A DNA stretch of 64,000 bases, from the NCBI RefSeq assembly GCF_002899945.2, contig NZ_PPEG02000008.1:62001-126000 (forward strand). The letters are read 5' to 3'. Below, piece after piece: positions 1 through 8,869 of the stretch. The translations under genes and the position numbers were made by a program. The notes under the pieces were generated by a model. It saw only the letters and a program-made list of their open reading frames with translations, had not been told where the DNA came from and made no database searches. The first letter of the stretch is position 1, and the number at the start of each line of letters is the position of its first letter. The stretch comes from Chryseobacterium viscerum (GTDB taxonomy: Bacteria; Bacteroidota; Bacteroidia; Flavobacteriales; Weeksellaceae).

Positions 1-1206
1 GTAAAACCTTTTGTAGAAAAGGCGTACAAAGCTCAGGAAAAAGGATTGCTGCAAATGAAGTTCAGGCACAGAGTGACAGAATTATTGGTGGAAAATGGAA
101 AAATAAAAGGTCTTAAAGGAGATATCCTTGAAAATGACACTCAGGAAAGAGGGGCTCCTACCAACAGAAACGTGATCTCGCAGTTTGAGTACACAGCACC
201 GAATATTATTATAGCTTCCGGAGGTATTGGTGCCAACCATGATCTGGTCAGGAAAAACTGGCCCGAAAGATTGGGAAAAGCACCGGAAAATATGGTGTGC
301 GGAGTGCCTGCCTATGTAGATGGGAAAATGATTGGTATTGCTGAAAATGCAGGGGCTCATATCATTAATCCTGACAGAATGTGGCATTATACGGAAGGTA
401 TACAGAACTGGAATCCCATCTGGCCCAAGCACGGAATCCGGATATTGCCGGGACCTTCTTCCTTGTGGTTTGATGCAAAAGGTAAACGTCTGCCCGCTCC
501 TTTTCTTCCCGGATTTGATACGTTGGGTACATTAAAATATATCCAGGATACTGGTTTTTCTTATTCGTGGTTTATCCTGACCCAGAAAATTATCAAAAAG
601 GAATTTGCCCTTTCCGGATCAGAACAGAATCCGGATATTACGAATAAAGACTATGTTCTTTTCCTAAAGAGGATTTTCGGTAAAAAGGCACCAGGACCGG
701 TAGAAGCTTTTAAAGAGCATGGAAAAGACTTTATCGTATCGGATAATCTGGAAGGTTTGGTTAAAAGAATGAATGAATTAACGGGTAATAATCTTTTGGA
801 TTATGAAAAGATAAAAGCTCAAATTGAAGCCAGGGACAGAGAATTGAACAATACATTTTCAAAAGACACTCAGGTCAATTATATCCGGAATACCCGGAAT
901 TATTTAGGAGATAAACTGGGGCGTGTGGCCTCTCCTCATAAGATTCTCGCTCCTGAAAATGGACCTTTAATTGCGGTACGCCTTAATATTTTAACCCGTA
1001 AAACACTGGGCGGAATAAAAACCAATCTCAAAGGACAGGTATTAAGAGATGATGACAGTATCATTGAAGGATTGTATGCGGCCGGAGAAGTGGCTGGTTT
1101 TGGCGGTGGCGGAATGCATGGCTACCGGGCATTAGAAGGAACTTTTCTGGGAGGCTGTATTTTTTCAGGAATGAAAGCCGGAAAGTATATTGCCGGACTT
1201 CCATAA
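1..1206 (+). CDS. FAD-binding dehydrogenase, KstD/fumarate-reductase-like (5' partial)
   Basis: The reading frame is open from base 1, so the N-terminal part, with the usual GxGxxG FAD site, lies outside the window. About 400 C-terminal residues are seen. The end carries the family's second FAD-contact block, GLYAAGEVAGFGGGGMHG, followed by LEGTFLGGCIFSG, which is typical of the FAD_binding_2 family (KstD-like dehydrogenases, fumarate reductase flavoproteins). The likely role is a flavin-dependent dehydrogenase in the cytoplasm; the substrate cannot be told. An SDR gene follows after 17 bases on the same strand, so the two probably form one oxidoreductase transcript. Confidence 0.85.
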   Translation, partial: VKPFVEKAYKAQEKGLLQMKFRHRVTELLVENGKIKGLKGDILENDTQERGAPTNRNVISQFEYTAPNIIIASGGIGANHDLVRKNWPERLGKAPENMVCGVPAYVDGKMIGIAENAGAHIINPDRMWHYTEGIQNWNPIWPKHGIRILPGPSSLWFDAKGKRLPAPFLPGFDTLGTLKYIQDTGFSYSWFILTQKIIKKEFALSGSEQNPDITNKDYVLFLKRIFGKKAPGPVEAFKEHGKDFIVSDNLEGLVKRMNELTGNNLLDYEKIKAQIEARDRELNNTFSKDTQVNYIRNTRNYLGDKLGRVASPHKILAPENGPLIAVRLNILTRKTLGGIKTNLKGQVLRDDDSIIEGLYAAGEVAGFGGGGMHGYRALEGTFLGGCIFSGMKAGKYIAGLP

Positions 1207-1223
1207 GATAATTAAGTAAAAAT

Positions 1224-2027
1224 ATGAGTAATTATTTTGACCATAAAGTCATTTGGATCACCGGAGCTTCATCAGGTATTGGAGAAGCGTTGGTGAAAGA
1301 TCTGGCAAAGAACAGCAGTGCAAAAATCATCCTTTCTTCCAGGAAAGATGAACAGCTTCATTCAGTGGCTAAAAAAGCGGGATTGAACTCTGACCGATAT
1401 GCTGTAATTGCTTTAGACCTGAAGAATTATAAGGAAATGCCGGATATGGCAGCGAAAGCAGCAGAACAGTTCGGAAAGATTGATATCCTGATTAATAATG
1501 CAGGGTTATCACAACGCTCTTTGGCTATGGAAACAGATATTGAGGTAGATAAACAGCTGATAGATATTGATTATATCGGAACTGTAGCCCTTACTAAAGC
1601 GGTTGTACCGTATATGATCAGAAACAAAGGAGGACAGATTGCAGTTGTATCGAGTCTGATGGGGATATTCGGGGCTCCTATGCGAAGCGGATACGCTGGT
1701 GCAAAACATGCACTGCATGGTTTTTTCGATGCGCTCCGGGCAGAATTATTTGATAAGAATATTAAAATCACCATTATTTGCCCAGGGTTTATTCAAACGG
1801 ATATTTCTGTACATGCCGTTACCGGAGATGGTTCTGTGCAGGGAACAATGGATGATGCCACAATGAATGGAATGCCTGCAGATGTTTTCGCAAAAAAAAT
1901 GCTATATGCCATTGAAAAGCAGAAAATACAAAAAGCTATAGGCGGTAAAGAAGTGATGGCTGTTTATCTGAAAAGATTTCTTCCCAATCTTCTGGCAAAA
2001 ATAATCCGTAAAGCGAAAGTGGTTTGA
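1224..2027 (+). CDS. SDR family NAD(P)-dependent oxidoreductase
   Basis: A 267-residue classical short-chain dehydrogenase. Visible are the cofactor glycine motif TGASSGIG (13-20), NNAG (91-94), the catalytic Ser near 143/144 (VVSS) and Tyr157-x3-Lys161 in SGYAGAKHAL. The C-terminus is basic, with a hydrophobic stretch (YLKRFLPNLLAKIIRKAK) that resembles the lipid-interacting tails of DHRS7-like SDRs. It starts 17 bases after the FAD dehydrogenase and ends at a strong terminator. The substrate is unknown; a lipid or steroid-like alcohol/ketone is an inference from the partner gene and the tail. Confidence 0.9.
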   Translation: MSNYFDHKVIWITGASSGIGEALVKDLAKNSSAKIILSSRKDEQLHSVAKKAGLNSDRYAVIALDLKNYKEMPDMAAKAAEQFGKIDILINNAGLSQRSLAMETDIEVDKQLIDIDYIGTVALTKAVVPYMIRNKGGQIAVVSSLMGIFGAPMRSGYAGAKHALHGFFDALRAELFDKNIKITIICPGFIQTDISVHAVTGDGSVQGTMDDATMNGMPADVFAKKMLYAIEKQKIQKAIGGKEVMAVYLKRFLPNLLAKIIRKAKVV

Positions 2028-2037
2028 TAAAATATAA

Positions 2038-2079
2038 GATTAAAAAGCACGGTCCAGTCATGAAACGTGCTTTTTAATC
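2038..2079 (+). terminator. Rho-independent terminator after the SDR gene
   Basis: A perfect 14 bp stem (GATTAAAAAGCACG with its complement) around a 14-base loop begins 11 bases after the SDR stop codon. A-rich and T-rich arms on both sides would let it work in both directions, which fits the convergent PAP2 gene ending at 2114. Confidence 0.8.
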
Positions 2080-2113
2080 AATAAAATAACAGGAGGAAGC
2101 TTTTATGGTAATA

Positions 2114-2923
2114 CTAAAAGGTTTTCACCCATCCTATCCCCACGATTTTATTTTGGTAAAATGGCATTACCATGTTGGATGAAAATGTATTTTTACTTTT
2201 ATTTTTTCCTCTCAGTAAATTGTCTATTCTTGGAAACAGCCAATATGCGAGTTCTGTAGAAAGAATTCCAAAACCGGCTCCTGCAACCACATCTCCCAGC
2301 CAGTGCTTGTCATTCAGCATTCTGTATACTCCTGTAAATACGGCAAAAGGATATCCCGAAAGACTCAGCCAGAAATTGGTGTCTTTATATTCCCGGAACA
2401 TAAACTGCGCTGAGGAAAACGCTGTAGCAGCATGCCCTGAGGGAAAAGATAACGTATTGGAACCGTCAGGCCTTTCTTCCTTCACAAGATATTTTAATGG
2501 CATGGTAAACGCTGCTGCAATCAGTTGTGAAGAAGCATAGATAATAGTACGGTCTCTGAGGTTATGTTTCCCTTTTATTCCTACAGCATTCAGCCCATAT
2601 ACCATCACAGCAGGAGCATATTGGGTATAATTATCCAGGTTCATACGGGTAGGCTGATGTTCATTGATTTCAAATCTTGTGGATTGATTAAGCTTCTTCA
2701 GATTATTCATCGTTAAACCTGCCACTCCATAAGCAATGAATGCTCCAGGAATGATCAGACTTTTATAATTCAGCGTGTTTTTTTGCCTTCCGGAAGTCAT
2801 CATACTGTCCTGTACAGGTGTCTGAACTGTTATCGTGTCATTGGTGTTCTGAGCATTGACTTTGCTGGCCAATGAACTCAAAACCATCATATAAATAAGT
2901 GTTTTTTGAAAGTGCTTTTTCAT
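2114..2923 (-). CDS. PAP2 family phosphatase
   Basis: A 269-residue protein with an N-terminal signal-like segment (cleavage near residue 24, VNAQ). It carries all three phosphatidic-acid phosphatase motifs: K144-x6-R151-P152, PSGH (161-164) and R201-x5-H207-x3-D211. The active site would face the periplasm and act on lipid phosphates such as undecaprenyl diphosphate or phosphatidic acid. It is the last gene of a leftward group, 33 bases after the TonB-dependent receptor, so the two are probably cotranscribed. PAP2 genes beside receptors and two-component systems are often stress or cation linked; the exact lipid substrate is not readable. Confidence 0.88.
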   Translation of the reverse strand: MKKHFQKTLIYMMVLSSLASKVNAQNTNDTITVQTPVQDSMMTSGRQKNTLNYKSLIIPGAFIAYGVAGLTMNNLKKLNQSTRFEINEHQPTRMNLDNYTQYAPAVMVYGLNAVGIKGKHNLRDRTIIYASSQLIAAAFTMPLKYLVKEERPDGSNTLSFPSGHAATAFSSAQFMFREYKDTNFWLSLSGYPFAVFTGVYRMLNDKHWLGDVVAGAGFGILSTELAYWLFPRIDNLLRGKNKSKNTFSSNMVMPFYQNKIVGIGWVKTF

Positions 2924-2956
2924 CCTAAATCACATTTATAATTTTTCAATTCTGTA

Positions 2957-5386
2957 TTAAAATTTATAGCTGTATCCCAGTCGAACGACCTGAGTTTCAT
3001 AATAATCATTGCTGGTATAAGCGAATCCATTTCCCTGGATAGATTTTTTTATGACCATTGTATTCAATACATCCGAAGCATTCAAAAACAATTCACCTTT
3101 CCCTTTCTGAATGGCTTTTTTCACTCCTACATCCATCGAAAATCTGGATTGTATCTTTCCCTGCGGAATAATATCCGGAGCCAGATAAACAAGGGTAAAC
3201 TGAGCATCTAATCCTTTTGTAAAATGAAAAATATTATTCATCTTGATATTTCCTGAAATCGCAGTCTGCTGATCTGCAGAGAACGTATTGGGCTCGGGAT
3301 ACAGGTTTTGTACGGTAAATGCATTGATCTGATTGCGGTAAATATTTCCATTCACATTAAAGGAATAGACACCGGATATCTTTTGGTTCCATATGGTTTC
3401 GATTCCTGTATTATAGCTTTTTCCTGCATTCTGGAATAAGGCATAAATAAGATTGCTGTTCGGTACAATACTTGAGATTCTGGTGATTGTTCCATTAGCA
3501 AAACGATGGTATAATGCAGAATACAGATACCCATTATCCCAATTGTGTTTATATCCAAGTTCAACAGAATTTGTAAACTGGGGCCTTAATGCCGGATTCC
3601 CTACTTTAATGATTTCAGCATCATCATACTTTGGGAAAATCCTGATATCTACTTCATTGGGGCGGTCTACCCTTCTGTTGTAAAAGACAGAGAATTTATT
3701 GCGGTCATCCAGCTTGTAAGCCAGCCTGAAATTCGGGAAAGGCTGCGTATAATTATATCCATCACTTTGATAAGTAGGATGATTTGGATTGACGTCATAT
3801 TGAATTCTTACGTATTCCAGCCTGAGTCCCAGTTCTGCTTCCCATTTCTCATTTTCGAAAATGTAGTTTCCATACACCGCAGGAATAAATTCTTTATAAT
3901 CGGCTTTCCCTCCGGCATAAACATCCAAAACGGAATTGACCCCGGGAATAAAATTCATATTGGTAGGGATGCTTCTGCTTCTCAGCTTAATCCCTGTTTC
4001 TATTCTCCCGTATTTCAACGGTTTTACATAATCTACATTGAAATCATAAACCTGTTCGTCAGATAATAATTTAAAAGCATCTGCCCCTGTAGAAGCGGGA
4101 AGATAGTTATCATAAAAATATTTTTCATCCTCTCTGTGGAATGTATAATTGAAACCTACATTCAGGACATGCCCGGCATCTTTGAACTTATGCTGATAGG
4201 AAGCGGTTCCCATCACGGTTGTTTTCAGTTCGTCTTCCAAAAACTGCCACAGGCGGAGACGCTGGGAGAAATCTCCATTAAAAAAAGGCTGATCTCCTCT
4301 ATCAATGATCTTTTCACTTCCATACATTCCTGAAAAAGTTATTGTATTTTGTGAATCAATGGTCCAGTCTATTCCGGCTTTGGTGGTAAAGAAATTGGTA
4401 TTTCTGTTTCTTTTCAGCTGAGAATTAATAACAGTTCCATTATCATAAGTACGCGTTACAAATTCATTCTTGTTAAGTGTTTCAGTATATAGATTATCGG
4501 CTTGTAAAAATATATTGACTTTGTTTTTTCTATAATTGATAGATAATGAAGGATTAATCTTTGGTGTCAGCGTATACTGCGGTCTTATCGTGGGAAGATT
4601 TTCTTTTCTTACCCAAAGCGAACCTAAGCCCGTGGTAAATCCTGCTTTCCCATTCCATCCGTTCTGTTTATTCTTTTTCATGATAATATTGATGATCCCT
4701 GCATTCCCATTGGCATCGTATTTCGATGAAGGATTGTTGATAATTTCAATTCTATCAATTGCAGAAGCAGGAATATTATCCAATCCGGTCTGGCTTCCAA
4801 AACCTGTAAGAGCGGTCTGTTTCCCATCAATCAATACCGTTACCTTATCATTTCCCCTTAGCTGTACTTTACCATCCTGTACAGTTATTCCAGGAAGATT
4901 TTGCATGCTTTGTAATACGGATCCTCCACTTTGGCTGATGTTGTCTGCTACAGAATATGTTTTTTTGTCTAGCCGGCTGTCAATTTCATTCTTTTTGGAA
5001 GCACTAATGGTGATAGCTTCTATCGTAGTCTCACTATCCTGTTTCTGAACGAGTTCAATAGCAGGGATTTCAAGAAACTCAGAAAGGCTTCCGATGAAAA
5101 CAGGCTGTACTTGTGAATGATATCCCGCAATGGAGGTTTCTAGAAGATAATGATCCGGCTTTATGCCTGTAAGAGAAAATCGTCCTTCTTCATTAGTAAT
5201 CGTTCCCACTGTAAATGCGCTGTCTTTTTCTTTTTTTAAAATGATGTGGGCATAAGCTAATGCGGTCTTATCTTTATTGGCGACTTTTCCTGATAACGTT
5301 ACAGAGGTTGTCTGTGCAGAAACTATGGAGGAAATTACCATGCAGGTTGGAAAAAATAACAATTTTGTTCTATTCATTTTACTCAT
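2957..5386 (-). CDS. TonB-dependent outer membrane receptor (OMP_b-brl_3 type)
   Basis: An 809-residue protein with a signal peptide ending about residue 25 (VSAQ). A carboxypeptidase-regulatory-like Ig domain (about 28-115) is followed by a plug (about 125-235, with LPGITVQDGKVQLRGNDKVTVLIDG-type sequence) and a long beta-barrel ending in aromatic YSYKF. It lacks an STN domain, so it does not look like a transducer-type FecA. The barrel resembles the outer membrane beta-barrel family common in Bacteroidota. The ligand is unknown. It sits between the four-repeat membrane protein (37-base gap) and PAP2, downstream of a histidine kinase/response regulator pair. Confidence 0.87.
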   Translation of the reverse strand: MSKMNRTKLLFFPTCMVISSIVSAQTTSVTLSGKVANKDKTALAYAHIILKKEKDSAFTVGTITNEEGRFSLTGIKPDHYLLETSIAGYHSQVQPVFIGSLSEFLEIPAIELVQKQDSETTIEAITISASKKNEIDSRLDKKTYSVADNISQSGGSVLQSMQNLPGITVQDGKVQLRGNDKVTVLIDGKQTALTGFGSQTGLDNIPASAIDRIEIINNPSSKYDANGNAGIINIIMKKNKQNGWNGKAGFTTGLGSLWVRKENLPTIRPQYTLTPKINPSLSINYRKNKVNIFLQADNLYTETLNKNEFVTRTYDNGTVINSQLKRNRNTNFFTTKAGIDWTIDSQNTITFSGMYGSEKIIDRGDQPFFNGDFSQRLRLWQFLEDELKTTVMGTASYQHKFKDAGHVLNVGFNYTFHREDEKYFYDNYLPASTGADAFKLLSDEQVYDFNVDYVKPLKYGRIETGIKLRSRSIPTNMNFIPGVNSVLDVYAGGKADYKEFIPAVYGNYIFENEKWEAELGLRLEYVRIQYDVNPNHPTYQSDGYNYTQPFPNFRLAYKLDDRNKFSVFYNRRVDRPNEVDIRIFPKYDDAEIIKVGNPALRPQFTNSVELGYKHNWDNGYLYSALYHRFANGTITRISSIVPNSNLIYALFQNAGKSYNTGIETIWNQKISGVYSFNVNGNIYRNQINAFTVQNLYPEPNTFSADQQTAISGNIKMNNIFHFTKGLDAQFTLVYLAPDIIPQGKIQSRFSMDVGVKKAIQKGKGELFLNASDVLNTMVIKKSIQGNGFAYTSNDYYETQVVRLGYSYKF

Positions 5387-5423
5387 CTTTATTTTCTTAA
5401 TAATCTTCTTTGGTATAGGTGAA

Positions 5424-6179
5424 TTATTCGTGCTGAAAAGGTAACTCCCTGTTGTGCTTTCTTTGAGAAATAATAATCAACAGAATCATCAATGTGAGGG
5501 ATATCAGAGATGCATTGAGGGTTCCAAGGTCAAGTCCCCCTTTGGCTAAAGGCTTGGTTAAAAGATCCCCGAAGGTTGCACCAAATGGTCTTGTAAATAC
5601 AAATGCAATCCAAAACAGGACAACGTGATTGATTTTCGTAAAGTAATGCATCACCACCACAACTAATATAATCAGTCCGGTTACCAAGGCTCCTGTCAGA
5701 TATCCAAGTCCTAAATTATCGCTCAGAAAATCCCCAAATGCAGTTCCCAGACTATTGGAAAATAGTATAGCGGTCCAATAATAGAATTCTTTATTTCTTT
5801 CAAAAATCGGATATACTTCAAGGTTGCCGTACCTTTTGTACCATAAGAACAAGGAAATCAAAAGTCCTGAAAGAAGGATTAGGCTGCCTGCAAAATATCC
5901 GGTTTTTAAAGTTCTGTCGATACAATCTGAAATTTCGGTTCCTAATGTAGTTGTTCCTATAATCACCATCCAGTACACCGAGGGAATATATTTTTTCACC
6001 TGAAGCTGTATTGTTAGAATGATGATAAAAAATAGCAGGGTAACCAAAATTCCTATGACATATCCCAGATTAAGTGTCATGGATATAAAATCACCAAGCG
6101 TTTCTCCTAATGTAGTTGCTACAATTTTCATCAGCCAGAAAAGAAGGGTTACGGCTGCAACTTTATTTGCTGTTCTCAT
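5424..6179 (-). CDS. COG4705-like multi-pass membrane protein with four internal repeats
   Basis: A 251-residue, highly hydrophobic inner-membrane protein with about eight predicted membrane segments. It is built of four similar units, each opening with a small-residue/Gly/Asp block: TTLGETLGD (22-30), TTLGTEISD (77-85), NSLGTAFGD (142-150) and RPFGATFGD (197-205). In the first three a Gly-Tyr pair follows ten residues later. The regular Asp in each unit suggests an ion or substrate path, but no transport function is established for this family to my knowledge. It probably starts the receptor/PAP2 transcript and lies directly downstream of a two-component system, its likely regulator. Confidence 0.75.
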   Translation of the reverse strand: MRTANKVAAVTLLFWLMKIVATTLGETLGDFISMTLNLGYVIGILVTLLFFIIILTIQLQVKKYIPSVYWMVIIGTTTLGTEISDCIDRTLKTGYFAGSLILLSGLLISLFLWYKRYGNLEVYPIFERNKEFYYWTAILFSNSLGTAFGDFLSDNLGLGYLTGALVTGLIILVVVVMHYFTKINHVVLFWIAFVFTRPFGATFGDLLTKPLAKGGLDLGTLNASLISLTLMILLIIISQRKHNRELPFQHE

Positions 6180-6472
6180 TCTGATTTACTTTTATATTGG
6201 ATAAAGGATACTGTAGAATTAAAAGTATCTGCAACTGGAGGAAAAAAATCAGTGATTCGGGCAGCAGAATTTTCCCAACAGGAATTGGAATAAACACCGT
6301 TTTGTTTCCACAAATAGTGATGATTTGGCAGACAAAGGTCTTTTCCTGCGAATAAAAGGGCAATTTTTAAAATCATTTCTAAATAATATATATACCTCAG
6401 TATGTTTTCTATACAAAGGTGCAATCCGATTTAGAAGAAATTTAGAATTGTCTGAAGCAGGATATTTTTTAA
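6180..6472. other. Gene-free gap between histidine kinase and membrane protein
   Basis: A 293-base AT-rich gap. Two overlapping short leftward frames are present but have no recognisable protein character, no signal peptide and no repeat pattern, so they are not called. No clear TAnnTTTG element with a partner TTTG was found. The promoter of the membrane protein/receptor/PAP2 group, presumably under the neighbouring response regulator, should lie here. Confidence 0.5.
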
Positions 6473-7759
6473 CTATAAATTAACAGTGAAAATATGTTGA
6501 TTATTCTCAAATCTGTAACTGATATTCCAATGATGAAACTTACTTATTTCCTGTATAATGGAAAGCCCCAGCCCGCTTCCGCTGGTATCTATTGAAAGTT
6601 TTGAAAATCTTTTGAATAGTAAATCTGTTTTCAGTTTTTCCATCCCGGAATTAGAAATTTCAAAGGAAGAACTGTTCAGGTGGATATTGATGGTGCCTCC
6701 TGGAGAAGTATGACGAATCGCGTTGAGGATGAGATTATTGATCAGTATTTCAGTGAGAATGCTGTTTCCTCTAACCACTACATTATGGGAGATCTCTTTC
6801 TGAACAGAAATATTTTTTTGTTCAATATGTTCCCCGAGAATCTCAATACTTTGATGAAGCATATGATCAAAGGAAATAGTTTCTGAGCTGTCAAACTGGT
6901 TATTATCAATTTTAGCAAGAAGCAAAAGATTTTTATTGATGCGGGAACTTCTCGTAAGTGCTCTATTTATATCTTCTGCAATCCGATACTGTTTTTCAGT
7001 AAGATCCTGATCCTGAAGCAAAAGATCCAGCTTATTCTTGATAATGGCGAGCGGAGTTTGCAGCTCATGGGAAGCATTTTCTGTAAATTCTTTCTGAGTT
7101 TTATAAGTAGAAATATTACGTTCTATCAGCCTGTAAAGAGATTGATTAAGTTCTTCAAATTCAGTAGTATCAGAAATCGGAAATTTCAGTGTATTCTGAC
7201 TGTTAAGTTTAAAAGTTTTCAGCTGATCCAATGTATCCCTGAACGGTTTCCAGATAGATGAAGAAAGTTTTCTGTTCAAATATAAAAGCCCAACTACAAT
7301 GACTATAAAGAAAAATATGGTGATCATAGCAATCACAGCGATTGTCTCATGAGATTCTTCAATATTGGTCTGTATCGTAAAAAGATAAGGTTTGTGATGA
7401 AGATAAATTACCTTTTTAAGACATCTATAGCGCTCTTTTTTCTGCTCTGATATAAAAGGAAGGTGCTTTTCATACGTATATATCGTATCTCTTTTAATCT
7501 GGCTGGAAGAGATTTTCTCAATATTCGTTTCAGGCTGAATATGGTTCCATAGTTCAAGACTTTTTTCCAACGCTTCATCAGACAGCTTTAGTTGATTGAA
7601 CTCATAAGCTGTTTTCTCAACAATAATCTGATTATGCTCATCCAGCTCACTTTTCCAGATCGTATCCACTACAAAATAATACACAGGAATACTTATCATC
7701 AGTACAATAAGTACGTAGATAAGAAAGGGTTTCGTGGTTTTGGTAAGTAGAGGCTTCAC
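6473..7759 (-). CDS. Sensor histidine kinase
   Basis: A 428-residue membrane kinase starting at GTG. TM1 (about 12-31), a ~105-residue periplasmic sensor region, TM2 (about 139-161), a linker, then a HisKA domain with the phospho-acceptor H231 in ENASHELQTPLA. The ATPase domain follows, with an N box (NNLILNAIRH) and a G box (GSGLGLSI). It pairs with the response regulator upstream on the same strand, although about 190 bases of repeat-like DNA separate the two genes. The target is probably the adjacent membrane protein/receptor/PAP2 genes (inference from position). Confidence 0.9.
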   Translation of the reverse strand: MKPLLTKTTKPFLIYVLIVLMISIPVYYFVVDTIWKSELDEHNQIIVEKTAYEFNQLKLSDEALEKSLELWNHIQPETNIEKISSSQIKRDTIYTYEKHLPFISEQKKERYRCLKKVIYLHHKPYLFTIQTNIEESHETIAVIAMITIFFFIVIVVGLLYLNRKLSSSIWKPFRDTLDQLKTFKLNSQNTLKFPISDTTEFEELNQSLYRLIERNISTYKTQKEFTENASHELQTPLAIIKNKLDLLLQDQDLTEKQYRIAEDINRALTRSSRINKNLLLLAKIDNNQFDSSETISFDHMLHQSIEILGEHIEQKNISVQKEISHNVVVRGNSILTEILINNLILNAIRHTSPGGTINIHLNSSSFEISNSGMEKLKTDLLFKRFSKLSIDTSGSGLGLSIIQEISKFHHWNISYRFENNQHIFTVNL

Positions 7760-7762
7760 AGT

Positions 7763-7950
7763 AATGATGAATTATAAATGATGAGTTATGAGTTCTTTTT
7801 TTTTTGATTTATTTTTTGATGTAATGATAATGCTTCGGATTATTTTTAATATTTATATCTGTAAAGATTAATAATCCTAATAGCAAAACTAAAACTTTTC
7901 TCTTTCAGTACATTTTTCTTTTCACTCATAATTTATAATTCATAATTATT
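7763..7950. repeat. MITE-like element between response regulator and kinase genes
   Basis: The gap between two genes that normally touch is filled by about 190 bases of very AT-rich DNA. Its two ends are imperfect inverted copies of each other (ATGAATTATAAATGATGAG near 7768, and CTCATAATTTATAATTCAT near 7926). A similar end is present at 33985-34025. This fits a small non-coding inverted-repeat element inserted within a two-gene operon. It has no coding capacity. Confidence 0.5.
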
Positions 7951-8624
7951 TAAACTTCCCACTTATACCCCGTTCCATACACCGTTTTTAGATAATGCCC
8001 GCATCCGGCATCATACAGCTTTTTCTTAAGGTTTTTTACGTGTGCATAAACAAAATCATGATTATCAAGCATATCTGCAAAATCTCCGGAAAGATGTTCA
8101 GCTAATGTACTTTTGGAAATTACTTTATTTTTGTTGCCGATAAAATAAATTAAGAGATCAAATTCTTTCTTAGTCAGTGAAATGACTTCATCATTTACCG
8201 ATACTGTTTTTGCCAGCAAATCAATCTGAAGTTCATTTTGCGTTACCACATTAGAGCTGCTGAACTGTTTTCTCCTGATAATAGAATATACCCTCGCCAT
8301 CAGCTCCGAAAGATGAAAAGGTTTGGTAAGATAATCATCAGCACCCAGTTTCAGCCCTTCAATTTTATCATCAAGCGCATTTTTGGCAGAAATAATAATG
8401 ACACCGTCCTGTTTCTGCTGTTTTTTTAATTCTTCCAGAATCTTCAGACCATTCCCATCCGGAAGCATAATGTCCAATAAAATGCAATCATATACAAACG
8501 TTTCTATTTTGTTCATAGCCTCACCAAACGTACTGGCAGATTCACAGAGATAATGCTCTCCGGACAGATATTCGGAAATACTTTTGGCAAGCTCTGCTTC
8601 GTCTTCAACGATTAGAATTTTCAT
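7950..8624 (-). CDS. OmpR/PhoB-family response regulator
   Basis: A 224-residue DNA-binding regulator. The receiver domain holds the acidic pocket (VEDE at 6-9), phospho-acceptor Asp51 (LLDIMLPDG) and the conserved Lys of TKPF. The C-terminal winged helix (about 128-224) ends in YGTGYKWEV, the usual OmpR-type wing hairpin. It is the first gene of the two-component pair with the kinase at 6473-7759. The candidate regulon is the leftward operon of membrane protein, receptor and PAP2; no operator repeat was identified. Confidence 0.92.
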   Translation of the reverse strand: MKILIVEDEAELAKSISEYLSGEHYLCESASTFGEAMNKIETFVYDCILLDIMLPDGNGLKILEELKKQQKQDGVIIISAKNALDDKIEGLKLGADDYLTKPFHLSELMARVYSIIRRKQFSSSNVVTQNELQIDLLAKTVSVNDEVISLTKKEFDLLIYFIGNKNKVISKSTLAEHLSGDFADMLDNHDFVYAHVKNLKKKLYDAGCGHYLKTVYGTGYKWEV

Positions 8625-8869
8625 GCGATAAAACTATTATTAAAATTCGAAGAAATTTTGAACTCAAAATAAAAGTTAATCATAATATAGCAAAAAACAC
8701 TGGAATCACGTTATAAAACATTGATTTACAACTTTAAATAAATATTACCTTTTTTAAGTTTAAGAAAGAATACCCACATTTTGGAAAGCCCTTTTTATGA
8801 TTTTTTATTATATATTTCATAAATTTACGGTGCTGTATCAATCTGATGATAGTGTAAAATGTTTCGAAG
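8625..8869. other. Divergent intergenic region (response regulator / ClC)
   Basis: 245 bases between two divergently transcribed genes. It is AT-rich and must hold both promoters, but no TTTG-N19-TAnnTTTG pair with good spacing was found. Nothing else recognisable. Confidence 0.4.

Noticed and set aside
2172..5048. Several rightward frames of 65-170 codons opposite the PAP2 and receptor genes
   Set aside because: They mirror the real genes on the other strand and show no protein-like features; typical antisense shadows.
6163..6424. Two overlapping leftward frames of 66 and 82 codons in the kinase/membrane-protein gap
   Set aside because: No domain, signal or conserved pattern; composition fits non-coding AT-rich DNA; both run into the start region of the membrane protein gene.
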